Assembly: GCA_040905505.1 (NCBI GenBank) | Contig: JBBDRL010000070.1 | Coordinates: 1-31,530 of the forward strand | Length of the DNA: 31,530 bases | Direction: 5' to 3' | Source of the DNA: WHSP01 sp040905505 | Lineage (GTDB): Bacteria; Gemmatimonadota; Gemmatimonadetes; Longimicrobiales; Longimicrobiaceae | Program-made: the position numbers and the translations under genes | In this document: piece after piece, positions 9,256 through 17,238 of the stretch | Layout: each line of letters opens with the position of its first letter | Position numbering within the stretch: position 1 is the stretch's first letter | Notes under the pieces: model-generated | The model's database searches: none | Told to the model about the DNA's origin: nothing | What the model saw: only the letters and a program-made list of their open reading frames with translations

Positions 9256-11723
9256 AGGCTCGCACCCAGTGAAGTGGCCAGCCTCAGGAGGTCCGAGAAC
9301 ACACCGCCGGCGGTCACCTCCGGACCGGCCCCCGGCCCCTGCACCACCAGGGGATTCGGCTGATAGCGGCGCGTCCGGAAGAGCACGATGTTATCCGTCA
9401 TCTGGATGCGCGCGAACGGGTGGTCGAGCGGGTAGCTGCGCAGCTTCGCACTCGCGTTCCCCTTCTGGTCGACGGACCCGACGTATCGGAGCACCTCGCC
9501 CCGGCGGCGCGCCTCGTCGAAGAGCCCCTCCATCGTCTCGTCGTGTGTCGGTAGCGCCGCCAGGAAGTCCGGCACGCTGAGGCTCTGAAGCTTCTTCGGA
9601 ACGAGTCCTTCCACATCCACGTCCTGCAGCTCGAGCGGCAGACCGATCTCGCGGCCCAGAATCACCACCTTACGGGCGACGTCCATCCCCGACAGATCGT
9701 CCCGCGGGTCCGGCTCCGTGAACCCGCGGGAGCGCGCGTCCGCCACGATGTCCGAGAATGCCCGGCTGCCGTCGTAGATGTTGAACAGGTAGGCGAGCGT
9801 GCCTGAAAAGATGCCTTCGATCTCGAAGACCTCATCGCCCGTCTGGACGAGGTCGCGCAGCGTCTGCACGATCGGCAGGCCTGCTCCGACGGTCGTCTCG
9901 TACAGGTAGCGGGCGCCATGCTCTCGACTCGTGTTCCGCAGTGCCCGGTAGTAGCCGAGCTCCGCAGTATTGGCCCGTTTGTTCGGCGTGATGACGTGGA
10001 TCCCGCGCTGTAGCCAATCCGCGTAATAGCGCGCGACCGCTTCACTCGCGGTGCAGTCGATGATCACGGCGTGCGGCAGGTGCTCGGCGTGCACGTGACG
10101 GGCGAACTCGTCCAGGTCCGTGGGGCCGAACTCCGCCTCCATCGAATCGCGCCAGCGACTGAGGTCGAGCTGCCCCTCCGCATACGCCGTACGGTTGGAC
10201 TTGGCGATCGCTCGGACGCGCAGGTCGACGTTGAACTCCCGCTTGAGCGGCCCCGCCTGCTCGGCAAGCTGGTCGAGGAGCGCCCCACCCACGATTCCCG
10301 TTCCGACCACCCCGATCGAGAGCGTTTGCGGCGACAGGTAGAAGCCGCCATGCACCGCCCGCAGAGCCCGGCTCGCGTCCGCGTTGTCGATGACGACGGA
10401 GATATTGCGTTCCGAGGAGCCCTGCGCGATCGCACGGATGTTGACGCCGGCCTTCCCGAGCGATCCGAAAAACTTACCGGCTACGCCCGGATGCCCCGCC
10501 ATTCGGTCGCCTACGACCGCCAGAACACAGCAATCGGGGACCAGCTCGACCGTCTGTACCTGACCGTAGTGACGCTCGGCGAAGAAGGCGCGCTCCACCG
10601 CCTTGCGGGCACGCTCTCCCACGGCGCCCGGGACGACGAAGCAGATCGAGTGCTCCGAGCTGCCCTGCGAGATCATGGTGACGGAAACGCCTTCCTCGTG
10701 CAGCGCTCCGAAAAGCCGGTGCGCCGTGCCCGGAACGCCGATCATTCCGGTCCCTTCCACGTTTACCAGCGATACGCCCTCGATCGTGGCGAAGCCCTTC
10801 ACGTCGAAATCGGACGAGCCGCCCAGATGGATCCGGGTGCCCGGAACATCCGGACGGAAGGTGTTGCGGATGAAGATGGGGATCGACCGCCGGATGGCGG
10901 GCGCCATCGTACTCGGGTGGATCACGCGGGCGCCGAAGTAGGCCAGCTCCATCGCCTCGTTGTACGAGAGCTCGGACAGCAGCACCGAGTCGGGAACGAG
11001 CCGGGGATTGGCGCTCATCACGCCGTCGACGTCCGTCCAGATGTGGATCTGCGCGGCGTCGAGTAGTGCACCGAAGATCGAGGCGGAGAAGTCGCTGCCG
11101 TTGCGGCCGAGCGTCGTCGCGAGACCGTCCGCCGTGGCGGCGATGTAGCCGGTGATGATGAGCGTCGGCGGGAACTCGCCGCGCCGCTCCGTCAGCGCCG
11201 CCAGGCGTTCCGCGCTCGCGCGCCAATCGACCTCCGGATTGCCCCCCTCACTGCCCACGACCAGGACCTCGCGAGCGTCCAGCCAGGCCGCGGAGTGACC
11301 TACGGCTTGGAGATGGGCGGCCAGCATCTGCGCCGACCATATCTCGCCGTACCCGGATACGAGGTCCATCGCGCGGGCGGAGTGCGAGCGCAGGAGCCAG
11401 GTCGCGTGCAGGACGTCCGCTACATCGGTGAAGTCGCGATCGAAGCGCTCGAGAAGCTCCTCGGCCACCTCCGGCGGGACCAGCTCAGTGACCGCTTCAC
11501 GATGTCGCCCGCGAAGCTCCTCGAGCGCGTCGAGATAGCCGCGGTCCCGACGCGCAGCCATCTCCACCGCGCGGACCAGCGTATCCGTGACGCCGCTCAT
11601 TGCGGAAACGACCACGGCTCGACGGCCCTCGGGCCGGCGCGCGAGAATCCCCGCTACATGCCGGTAACGCTCGGGCGATGCGACGCTCGTTCCTCCGAAC
11701 TTGTGAACGACCCACTGCTCCAC
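9252..11723 (-). CDS. thrA: Bifunctional aspartokinase / homoserine dehydrogenase
   Basis: Fusion enzyme catalysing the first and third steps of the aspartate pathway: aspartate to aspartyl phosphate, and aspartate semialdehyde to homoserine. It has 823 residues, the size of E. coli ThrA. Order: aspartokinase domain with KFGGTS (residues 8-13), SAMSGVTD and GRNGSDFSAS; two ACT-type regulatory stretches at about 315-450 (MISQGSSEHS, IAQGSSERN); an NAD-binding site GVVGTGIVGG at about 470; and homoserine dehydrogenase motifs TPNKRANT and GAGAGPEVTAGGVFSD. The start is GTG 11723 with GAGGGAGC upstream. The ACT domains suggest feedback by threonine, as in the characterised homologues (inference). 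It is the first gene of the thrABC operon. Confidence 0.97.
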   Translation of the reverse strand: MEQWVVHKFGGTSVASPERYRHVAGILARRPEGRRAVVVSAMSGVTDTLVRAVEMAARRDRGYLDALEELRGRHREAVTELVPPEVAEELLERFDRDFTDVADVLHATWLLRSHSARAMDLVSGYGEIWSAQMLAAHLQAVGHSAAWLDAREVLVVGSEGGNPEVDWRASAERLAALTERRGEFPPTLIITGYIAATADGLATTLGRNGSDFSASIFGALLDAAQIHIWTDVDGVMSANPRLVPDSVLLSELSYNEAMELAYFGARVIHPSTMAPAIRRSIPIFIRNTFRPDVPGTRIHLGGSSDFDVKGFATIEGVSLVNVEGTGMIGVPGTAHRLFGALHEEGVSVTMISQGSSEHSICFVVPGAVGERARKAVERAFFAERHYGQVQTVELVPDCCVLAVVGDRMAGHPGVAGKFFGSLGKAGVNIRAIAQGSSERNISVVIDNADASRALRAVHGGFYLSPQTLSIGVVGTGIVGGALLDQLAEQAGPLKREFNVDLRVRAIAKSNRTAYAEGQLDLSRWRDSMEAEFGPTDLDEFARHVHAEHLPHAVIIDCTASEAVARYYADWLQRGIHVITPNKRANTAELGYYRALRNTSREHGARYLYETTVGAGLPIVQTLRDLVQTGDEVFEIEGIFSGTLAYLFNIYDGSRAFSDIVADARSRGFTEPDPRDDLSGMDVARKVVILGREIGLPLELQDVDVEGLVPKKLQSLSVPDFLAALPTHDETMEGLFDEARRRGEVLRYVGSVDQKGNASAKLRSYPLDHPFARIQMTDNIVLFRTRRYQPNPLVVQGPGAGPEVTAGGVFSDLLRLATSLGASL

Positions 11724-12008
11724 TTCTCTGCTCCCTCTTCTATTGGCTCCCGTCGCGGTCGCACGCAGGTGCGGCCGGGCCCTCGGGCCCGCCCGCGACG
11801 CGGGAGAATCGCTCTGGTTCGCGGAGGTGCCAATATGCGGCCTCTCGTGCCTCTTCGCCAGCAGATCGGGGCCCGCTCGCCGTCCGGCTCGATCGAGGAG
11901 GATTCCCGAGACAATGGCTCTCGCCGTAACTCATTGCGTGGCATGCCAGTTGCACCGTTCGAGGGGCGTCCTGACTGCTCGCCACCCCCCTCCGATGATC
12001 GAGAGCCG
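11724..12008. other. Divergent intergenic region thrA / L,D-transpeptidase
   Basis: 285 bp between divergent genes. The thrA-proximal part contains a GC-rich fold on the minus strand: CCCGCG-T-CGCGGG, then a GGGCCC-rich palindrome, roughly 30-80 bases before the thrA start. I found no leader peptide rich in Thr/Ile codons and no T-run, so a classical attenuator is not shown. The open frame running through from 11295 is overlap, not the true start of the transpeptidase. Confidence 0.4.
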
Positions 12009-13202
12009 ATGACCCGGCAGCATTCGTTGACCCGCCTGACGGCAACACTGATGAGCACGGCCGCGATCCTCGGCCTCGCGGTCTCGCCCGTGGCCGCGCA
12101 GGACGCCGCATTGGTGACCACGTCCTTCGCCAGCGGTGAGGTTGCGGCACCCGCAGACGACCGCAATGCCCTCGAGAAAGGTCGCTATGCGGTTCTCATC
12201 GACCTCGACGAGAACCGCTTGTACTTCAAGCAGGGCGACCTCACCCTGTGGTCGGCGCCGGTCGGCACGGGCACCGGGCTTCGCGTCATTACGCATGGCG
12301 ACGACTGGGATTTCTCCACGCCGACGGGGCGCTTCCAGGTCCAGTACAAGGAGCGCGATCCGATCTGGATCGCGCCGGACTGGTTCTTCGTCGAGAACAA
12401 CCTACCGGTGCCGCCGCCGAACGACCCCTCCCGATACATGACGGGAACGCTCGGCGAGGCGGCCGTCTACATCGCGCCCGACCTGGCGATCCACGGCACT
12501 AACCGGCCCGAGCTGCTTGGTGAACGTGTATCTCACGGCTGCATTCGCCTGGAGAACCGCTATGCGCTGCGCCTCTTCCACAACGTCCAGGTCGGGACCG
12601 AGGTGATCATCGTCGGTGGTGAGAAGGTGCGCGAGAACGCTCGCGTGGTTGATCTGCGCAACGGATACGACCCGTCTCTCGCTTCGAGTGGCGGGCGCAA
12701 GGAGCTGCCTGTGGACGAGCAGTACGAAGAGTGGCGCGGGATGCCGACGGGCGAATTGATCGAGGATCTGGAGGACGAGCTGCGCGAGCCACGGACCCGG
12801 TCGCGCTGGGACGAGGTCGCGATCCTGCTCCTCAACCGGGCGGCGGAGGATGATGAGCGGGCGTTGGACGCCCTGCTCAATCGGGCCGGCGACTTGCCGA
12901 CCTCGCAGGTCGAGCGCGAGTGGGCGACCTTCCTGGGCGAGATCTACCGGCGATCCGCGGCCCGGACCCTGGAAGCGATCGCGCGGCTCGACCGACGCGA
13001 CCGCGAGCGGATGGCCGAAATGCTGGTCACCGGTTCCCTGACGCTCTACGCGGGCGAGTTCACTGCTGCGTCCGCGCCATGGCCGACCTCTCGGATCCCG
13101 CGCGATGTGTTGTCACGCCGGGCGCAACGCGGGTGGGATTCGCTCGTACAGGCGGAGCGGGAGCATCGGGCCGAGATCGACAGGGCCGCCTCCCTGGAAT
13201 GA
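12009..13202 (+). CDS. Secreted L,D-transpeptidase (YkuD domain)
   Basis: Periplasmic enzyme expected to form L,D-crosslinks in peptidoglycan or attach proteins to it. The 397-residue product starts with a signal peptide (MTRQHSLTRL, hydrophobic core, VAAQDA cleavage region near residue 31). The YkuD domain spans about residues 58-215, with conserved HGTN (His162) and SHGCIR; Cys178 is the catalytic cysteine. The C-terminal 180 residues are charged and helical with no family I recognise. ATG 12009 was chosen because it starts directly at the signal peptide; the ribosome site is weak. The frame is open upstream to 11295 but that part overlaps thrA antisense and lacks conserved features. The gene converges on a lytic transglycosylase 10 bp away. 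Confidence 0.92.
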   Translation: MTRQHSLTRLTATLMSTAAILGLAVSPVAAQDAALVTTSFASGEVAAPADDRNALEKGRYAVLIDLDENRLYFKQGDLTLWSAPVGTGTGLRVITHGDDWDFSTPTGRFQVQYKERDPIWIAPDWFFVENNLPVPPPNDPSRYMTGTLGEAAVYIAPDLAIHGTNRPELLGERVSHGCIRLENRYALRLFHNVQVGTEVIIVGGEKVRENARVVDLRNGYDPSLASSGGRKELPVDEQYEEWRGMPTGELIEDLEDELREPRTRSRWDEVAILLLNRAAEDDERALDALLNRAGDLPTSQVEREWATFLGEIYRRSAARTLEAIARLDRRDRERMAEMLVTGSLTLYAGEFTAASAPWPTSRIPRDVLSRRAQRGWDSLVQAEREHRAEIDRAASLE

Positions 13203-13212
13203 GGGGGCCCGA

Positions 13213-13965
13213 TCAACGGCGCAGCAGGCCGCTCCCCGTGTACTGGTTGGGCGCCGAGCCGAGAACCTTCGAGGAGTAACCGTTTTCCGGGTCGCGCCCC
13301 GCTCGCAGCGCGCGATTGACGGCCGTCTCTCCCCGATTGTACGCGAGCACACCCAGCCGCACGTCCCCACCGTACCGTTCGATCAGCGTCCGCAGGTAGC
13401 GGAAGCCCGTTCGAAGATTGTTGGCCGGGTCCAGGATCTCCGCCTCCGTTCGCAGCGACCGGTCGAGGGCCCGTGCGGTGGAAGGCATGAGCTGGGTGAG
13501 GCCAAGGGCGCCCGCGGGTCCGCGAGCATTTGCCCTGAACACGCTCTCGACCCGCACCAGTCTGAAGCCCAGCTCCGGGTCGAGCCCTTCACGAAGTGCG
13601 GTATCGATGATCTGCAGGGCGAGACCCTGGCTGATCCCGTAGCGCCGGGCGTAGGCCGCCGCGCGCCCCTGCTCCGGCGGCGCCTCTGTCTCGATGGGGA
13701 CCCCCGACGCATGCCCGGGCGCCGCCTCACTGCTCACCTGCTCTCCATCAGCGTTCGTACGGCCTGAACCGCCTGAGGGGGGTCGCACCTCCATTGGTCC
13801 CGGCAGCGTGTCCACCACCACTTGCCCCGCGATGGCGGTGGCCGGGATGCTGGCGGTGATCGCACCGGGGCTGCATAGGAGCAGAAGCCCCGCGCCCAGT
13901 GCGCCGCTCCACACGCCGCGAAGTGCCAGCCGCAGGTGCCGACGTCCTCGATCCAGTCCCGTCAT
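13213..13965 (-). CDS. Lytic transglycosylase (SLT domain)
   Basis: Periplasmic murein lytic transglycosylase that cleaves between MurNAc and GlcNAc. The 250-residue protein has a signal or anchor segment (about residues 14-48), a Gly/Ser/Pro/Glu-rich linker to about residue 100, then the SLT domain: VRVESVFRANARGPAGALGL with catalytic Glu140, TQLMP, the DPANNLRTGFRYL block and LAYNRGETAV. ATG 13965 is preceded by AGGAG. A hairpin (13991-13998 with 14006-14013) lies about 25 bases before the start in the leader. Its convergent neighbour is an L,D-transpeptidase, so both act on the cell wall, though they are transcribed oppositely. Confidence 0.93.
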   Translation of the reverse strand: MTGLDRGRRHLRLALRGVWSGALGAGLLLLCSPGAITASIPATAIAGQVVVDTLPGPMEVRPPSGGSGRTNADGEQVSSEAAPGHASGVPIETEAPPEQGRAAAYARRYGISQGLALQIIDTALREGLDPELGFRLVRVESVFRANARGPAGALGLTQLMPSTARALDRSLRTEAEILDPANNLRTGFRYLRTLIERYGGDVRLGVLAYNRGETAVNRALRAGRDPENGYSSKVLGSAPNQYTGSGLLRR

Positions 13966-14458
13966 AGGTCACTCCTGAATTGCTGCGATAGCGGCGCTTC
14001 GGCTGAGCGCCGCCGCGAACCGCATGGGCGGTGCTCCCGGTCCATTGCGCCGAGGTGCCTCTGTTGCGACGGCCAAGGCAAGTGTCGGCGGCTTGCGCCG
14101 GCCAGTCAAGGCGCCGTCTCGCAGCCGAGCGGCGGGTTCAAGACGCGTTCCCGAGACGCCGCCCGGAAGAACCTGCCGCCCCGCCCGGCGAATTCTACCC
14201 GTTCGGCCGGGGAATCGGGTGGTCGCCCGCGCGTCTATCAGATTTCCCAAGTGACGTTGGGACAACGACTTCCGGGGAAACTTCCGGGGCGCAGGCTGGC
14301 TGGTACGCTTCGCGCCTCGACTCCTGCCTCGTCCCGAGGGCGGCCGCACGCGATGCGAAACACTTTCGTCCGTGCGAAAACACTCCGCCACCGGAGAGCA
14401 AACGACTCGTGGCTTCCTCCCGGAACGGGTCACCTTACCGAGAAACACGGAGACGAGT
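13966..14458. promoter_or_regulatory. Divergent regulatory region upstream of the H-NOX gene
   Basis: 493 bp without a supported gene. From left to right: an 8-bp hairpin GCGGCGCT / AGCGCCGC (13991-14013) in the transglycosylase leader; palindrome CGTTG-GGA-CAACG (14255-14267); directly after it, two copies of ACTTCCGGGG 12 bp apart (14268-14289); then TGCGAAACACT (14354-14364) and TGCGAAAACACT (14373-14384), 19 bp apart, the first overlapping the palindrome CGAAA-CAC-TTTCG (14356-14368). The last sites sit 75-105 bp before the H-NOX start and look like tandem operator sites. No clear -35/-10 pair was found. Confidence 0.45.
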
Positions 14459-15148
14459 ATGCACGGAATCATTTTCACGGAACTGCGGAAGTACGTCGAC
14501 GAGCAGTTGGGGGCGACCGCCTGGGGCGGTCTTCTGGCCAGCGCCGGACTGAAGGGACGCATGTACCTTCCGATCCGCGAGTATCCGGACGCCGAGGCGA
14601 TCGCGCTCGTCGGCGCGGCCGCCGACGTGACCGGCCTGGAGGTACCCGCCATCCTGGAGGATTTCGGTCGCTTCATCGCCCCATCACTGCTCGGCATGTA
14701 CCGAACGATCGTGAAGCCGGAGTGGCGGACTCTCGATGTGATCGAGAATACGGAAGATACGATTCATACCGTCGTACGCGCCCGGAATCCCGGAGCGAAG
14801 CCGGCGAAGCTGAAGGCGGTCCGTCTCAGTGCAACCGAGCTCCAGCTCATCTACAGCTCCGATCGCAAGCTCTGCCCCGTGGCCCGAGGCATCATGAAGG
14901 GCGTTGCTGCCTGCTTCGACGAGGAGATCTCCGTCGAGGAGACGAAGTGCATGCATGATGGCGCCGACCACTGCGAGATGACGGTCGTGCTGCTTCCGGC
15001 GAAGAAATCCGGCCGTAAGGCGACGGCGAAGGCACCGAAGGCCAAGGCGCCGAAGCCCGCGGCAACGAAGGGAGCGAAGCAGACTCGGACGAAGGCGGGC
15101 TCGAAGACCGCGAAGAAGAAGGTGGGCGCCAAGGCCAAGGTCGCCTGA
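14459..15148 (+). CDS. Stand-alone H-NOX haem domain protein with histone-H1-like tail
   Basis: A 229-residue H-NOX (haem nitric oxide/oxygen-binding) protein, a gas sensor. Residues 1-180 align without difficulty to the family: MHGIIFTEL start, EYPDAEAIALV, proximal haem ligand His103 in EDTIH, and the propionate-binding YxSxR motif as Tyr132, Ser134, Arg136. From memory of the Thermoanaerobacter protein, the distal O2-stabilising Tyr140 position is Val141 here, suggesting an NO-type sensor, and the haem-distorting Pro115 position is Ala116. Cys139, 152, 164 and 172 could include a metal or redox site. Residues 182-229 are a tail with 16 Lys, 2 Arg and no acidic residue, rich in Ala, Pro, Thr and Gly, like histone H1 or bacterial H1-like proteins. 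ATG 14459 follows a weak GGAGA; the frame extends upstream to 14372. No histidine kinase or cyclase lies nearby. Confidence 0.92.
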   Translation: MHGIIFTELRKYVDEQLGATAWGGLLASAGLKGRMYLPIREYPDAEAIALVGAAADVTGLEVPAILEDFGRFIAPSLLGMYRTIVKPEWRTLDVIENTEDTIHTVVRARNPGAKPAKLKAVRLSATELQLIYSSDRKLCPVARGIMKGVAACFDEEISVEETKCMHDGADHCEMTVVLLPAKKSGRKATAKAPKAKAPKPAATKGAKQTRTKAGSKTAKKKVGAKAKVA

Positions 15149-15251
15149 TCACGGGCATGGAATGAACTTCGCAGAGTCGGCTGCTGTGATCTGGCCGTCG
15201 CTCTGATCGGATTCGCGCGCGAAGCGATCGTGCCGTAGCCGAGGCGCGGCG

Positions 15252-16556
15252 GTGTTGGGTATGCACCCTACTGGAATACCGACGCCAATGATTACGTGCG
15301 CGCGACCGATTCTCTCCTTCGCCACTCTACTCGCCTGTCTCGTTCCGCTGACGGACGGCGTTGCCCAGGAAGCTCGCGAGGACGCTCGGGGTTCGCCGCC
15401 GACATGTCTTTCCGGTGAGCGGGTCGGATCAGGGGAATGCACGCCGGAGGCATACCTGCTCGCGATTCTGGAGAGGCAGGGCGTCGAAGCGGCGATGGCC
15501 GAGCTGGAGCGGCTGGTGGCGTCCGACCAAGACATTCAGCGGGACGCCCACTCCTACTCTCATGCCATCGGCATCTCGGCGTACACCGGGGTGGAGGACG
15601 TCGGGGAGGTCTTCGCGCGCTGCACGCCGGCCTACCAGTCCGGCTGCTACCATGGCGTCATTCAGTCCTACTTCACCCAGCAGAGCGCTGGTGAGGTCGA
15701 CTCGGCGGCCGTGAACGCACTCTGTCGCGCACTGCGCGAGGATCCGAACGAACGCTGGCTCCTGTTCCAGTGTGCCCACGGAATGGGGCACGGGCTGTTG
15801 ATGATCGCCGACCGGCACCTTCCGACTTCGCTCCAGGGGTGCGATCTCGTGGAGATGCCATGGGAGCGTGAGGCGTGCTACGGTGGCGCTTTCATGGAAA
15901 ACATCGTCGGTGCGACGGCTCCTCACCACGCCGTAGGCCGACCGGCCGAAGCTGCGCATGCCGAGCACGGCGCGCCACAGATGGCGGAGTCACACCAGCA
16001 CGGGCACGGCACCCCGGGCGATGCCGCGGCGGCTACCCCGGAAGAATTCCCGCCGCTCAAGGCGGAGGACCCGCTTTACCCGTGCAGCGTGCTCGAAGAC
16101 CGCTATCTGATCGCCTGCTATCAGATGCAGACGTCGGCCATCCTCCACTTCAACGGCTACGACATTCGTGAGGCGGCGAGAACGTGCCAGACGGCACCGG
16201 AGCTGCTCAGGCCGACCTGCTTCCAGAGCCTTGGGCGTGACGTCAGTGCGGTCACGCTGCAGGACCATGGCCGCGCGATCCAGCTCTGCGGGTTGGCCGG
16301 CGAAGACTACGAGCGCTGGTGCCATCTCGGTTATGCGAAGAATCTCGTCGACCTCACAGCGGATTCCAACGATGGGCTCCGCTATTGCCGGCTGTTGGCG
16401 GACGGAGAGTCCAAGCGGTTCTGCTATATCGCTGTCGGCGAGCAGATTTGGGTGCTGACCCAGGATACCGAGCAGCGCGTGGCGCTCTGCGCGAATGCGG
16501 AAGAGGCGTACCTGGATGAATGCCGGCGGGGGGCGGGGCTCGAGCAGGGGAACTGA
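15252..16556 (+). CDS. Secreted protein of cysteine-paired ~34-residue repeats with His-rich insert
   Basis: I do not recognise a named family. The 434-residue product has an N-terminal signal peptide (hydrophobic core about residues 19-35, probable cleavage after DGVAQ). The mature part has 18 cysteines, all in pairs: 52/63, 124/132, 158/174, 197/209, 278/289, 312/323, 346/357, 379/391, 413/424. From 278 onward the first cysteines are 34, 34, 33 and 34 residues apart, a tandem repeat typically C-x10-C followed by an aromatic or small residue and Gly. Early repeats carry HAIG, CYHG and CAHGMGHG motifs. Residues 225-252 are a His-rich insert (at least seven His). The layout recalls disulfide-stapled Sel1/TPR-like solenoids, but the sequence differs. 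GTG 15252 has GAGG at 7 bases; ATG 15261 is an alternative. It lies 103 bp after the H-NOX gene on the same strand. Confidence 0.85.
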   Translation: MLGMHPTGIPTPMITCARPILSFATLLACLVPLTDGVAQEAREDARGSPPTCLSGERVGSGECTPEAYLLAILERQGVEAAMAELERLVASDQDIQRDAHSYSHAIGISAYTGVEDVGEVFARCTPAYQSGCYHGVIQSYFTQQSAGEVDSAAVNALCRALREDPNERWLLFQCAHGMGHGLLMIADRHLPTSLQGCDLVEMPWEREACYGGAFMENIVGATAPHHAVGRPAEAAHAEHGAPQMAESHQHGHGTPGDAAAATPEEFPPLKAEDPLYPCSVLEDRYLIACYQMQTSAILHFNGYDIREAARTCQTAPELLRPTCFQSLGRDVSAVTLQDHGRAIQLCGLAGEDYERWCHLGYAKNLVDLTADSNDGLRYCRLLADGESKRFCYIAVGEQIWVLTQDTEQRVALCANAEEAYLDECRRGAGLEQGN

Positions 16557-16833
16557 CCACGATCGCCGGTTCGGCGAGGTTCAGCGGCGAGCCGCGGGCG
16601 CCCGGGATGAGACCAGAGCGTCGGGCGACCGCCGAGCCGACTGGGAAGGTGATCCGCGCTTGACGGCCCCGCCGCTCGGCTCCATTGTCATCGTGACCGT
16701 CGATGCGGCGGCGCCCCGCGAGAGCATCTGCTGCTGACACAGCCGCCGATCCCGGGGCGCCGGTCCCGCCAGCCCCTGCGCCATTGGAGCGTTGCGGGGC
16801 GCTTCGACCCCGACATTGCAGCGAGGAGCGCAG
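16557..16833. other. Intergenic region before the OsmC gene
   Basis: 277 bp without a supported gene. A possible plus-strand promoter is TTGACG (16660-16665), 17-bp spacer, CATTGT (16683-16688). The -10 matches consensus at only three positions, so this is weak. No terminator with a T-run is visible after the preceding gene. Confidence 0.3.
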
Positions 16834-17238
16834 ATGGCAGTCGAGATCACGGGATCCTACGGCGGCGGGCTGAAGACGGAGCTTCGGCACGGCCCGTCAG
16901 GGTCTGTTCAGAAGACGGCCGCGCCGGTAGACAACAAAGGTGACGGAAGCTCCTTCTCGCCGACAGACCTCGTGGCCGCGGCCCTCGGGAGTTGTGCGGT
17001 CACGACGATGGCGATCGTTGCTGACCGGAACGGGATCAAGTTCGACGACGCGAGCTTCGTCATCGAGAAGCATATGCGGAGCGACCCGCGTCGGATCGAG
17101 CGCTTGCCCCTGCGCATACGCATGCCGGCCGACCTGACCGCGGAAGAACGAGCGATCCTGGAGGAAGCCGCCCTCACGTGCCCCGTCGCCCGCAGCCTCC
17201 TGCCCGAGATCGACTGCGACTTCAGCTTTGAATACTGA
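16834..17238 (+). CDS. OsmC family protein (peroxide/thiol-dependent peroxidase-like)
   Basis: OsmC/Ohr-superfamily protein of 134 residues. The two conserved cysteines are present: Cys54 in AAALGSCAVTTM and Cys116 in ALTCPVARSL, the pair that reduces organic peroxides in characterised members. SPTDLVAAALGSC is the family hallmark. It is closer to the general OsmC/YhfA-type branch than to Ohr by eye, so the exact substrate is open. ATG 16834 has GAGGAG 7-12 bases upstream; the open frame reaches 16792 but this start fits best. Its last 17 bases overlap the 3' end of mutY on the opposite strand. Confidence 0.92.
   Translation: MAVEITGSYGGGLKTELRHGPSGSVQKTAAPVDNKGDGSSFSPTDLVAAALGSCAVTTMAIVADRNGIKFDDASFVIEKHMRSDPRRIERLPLRIRMPADLTAEERAILEEAALTCPVARSLLPEIDCDFSFEY

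Noticed and set aside
11724..11830. Threonine attenuator before thrA
   Set aside because: GC-rich hairpins exist, but there is no leader peptide with Thr/Ile codons and no T-run.
14221..14458. Sigma54 promoter upstream of the H-NOX gene
   Set aside because: GG and GC doublets occur but never with the required 10-bp spacing in a TGGCAC/TTGC context.
13936..14958. 340-codon frame crossing the region upstream of the H-NOX gene
   Set aside because: It is in a different frame from the clear H-NOX product and its translation is low-complexity Arg/Pro/Gly without motifs.
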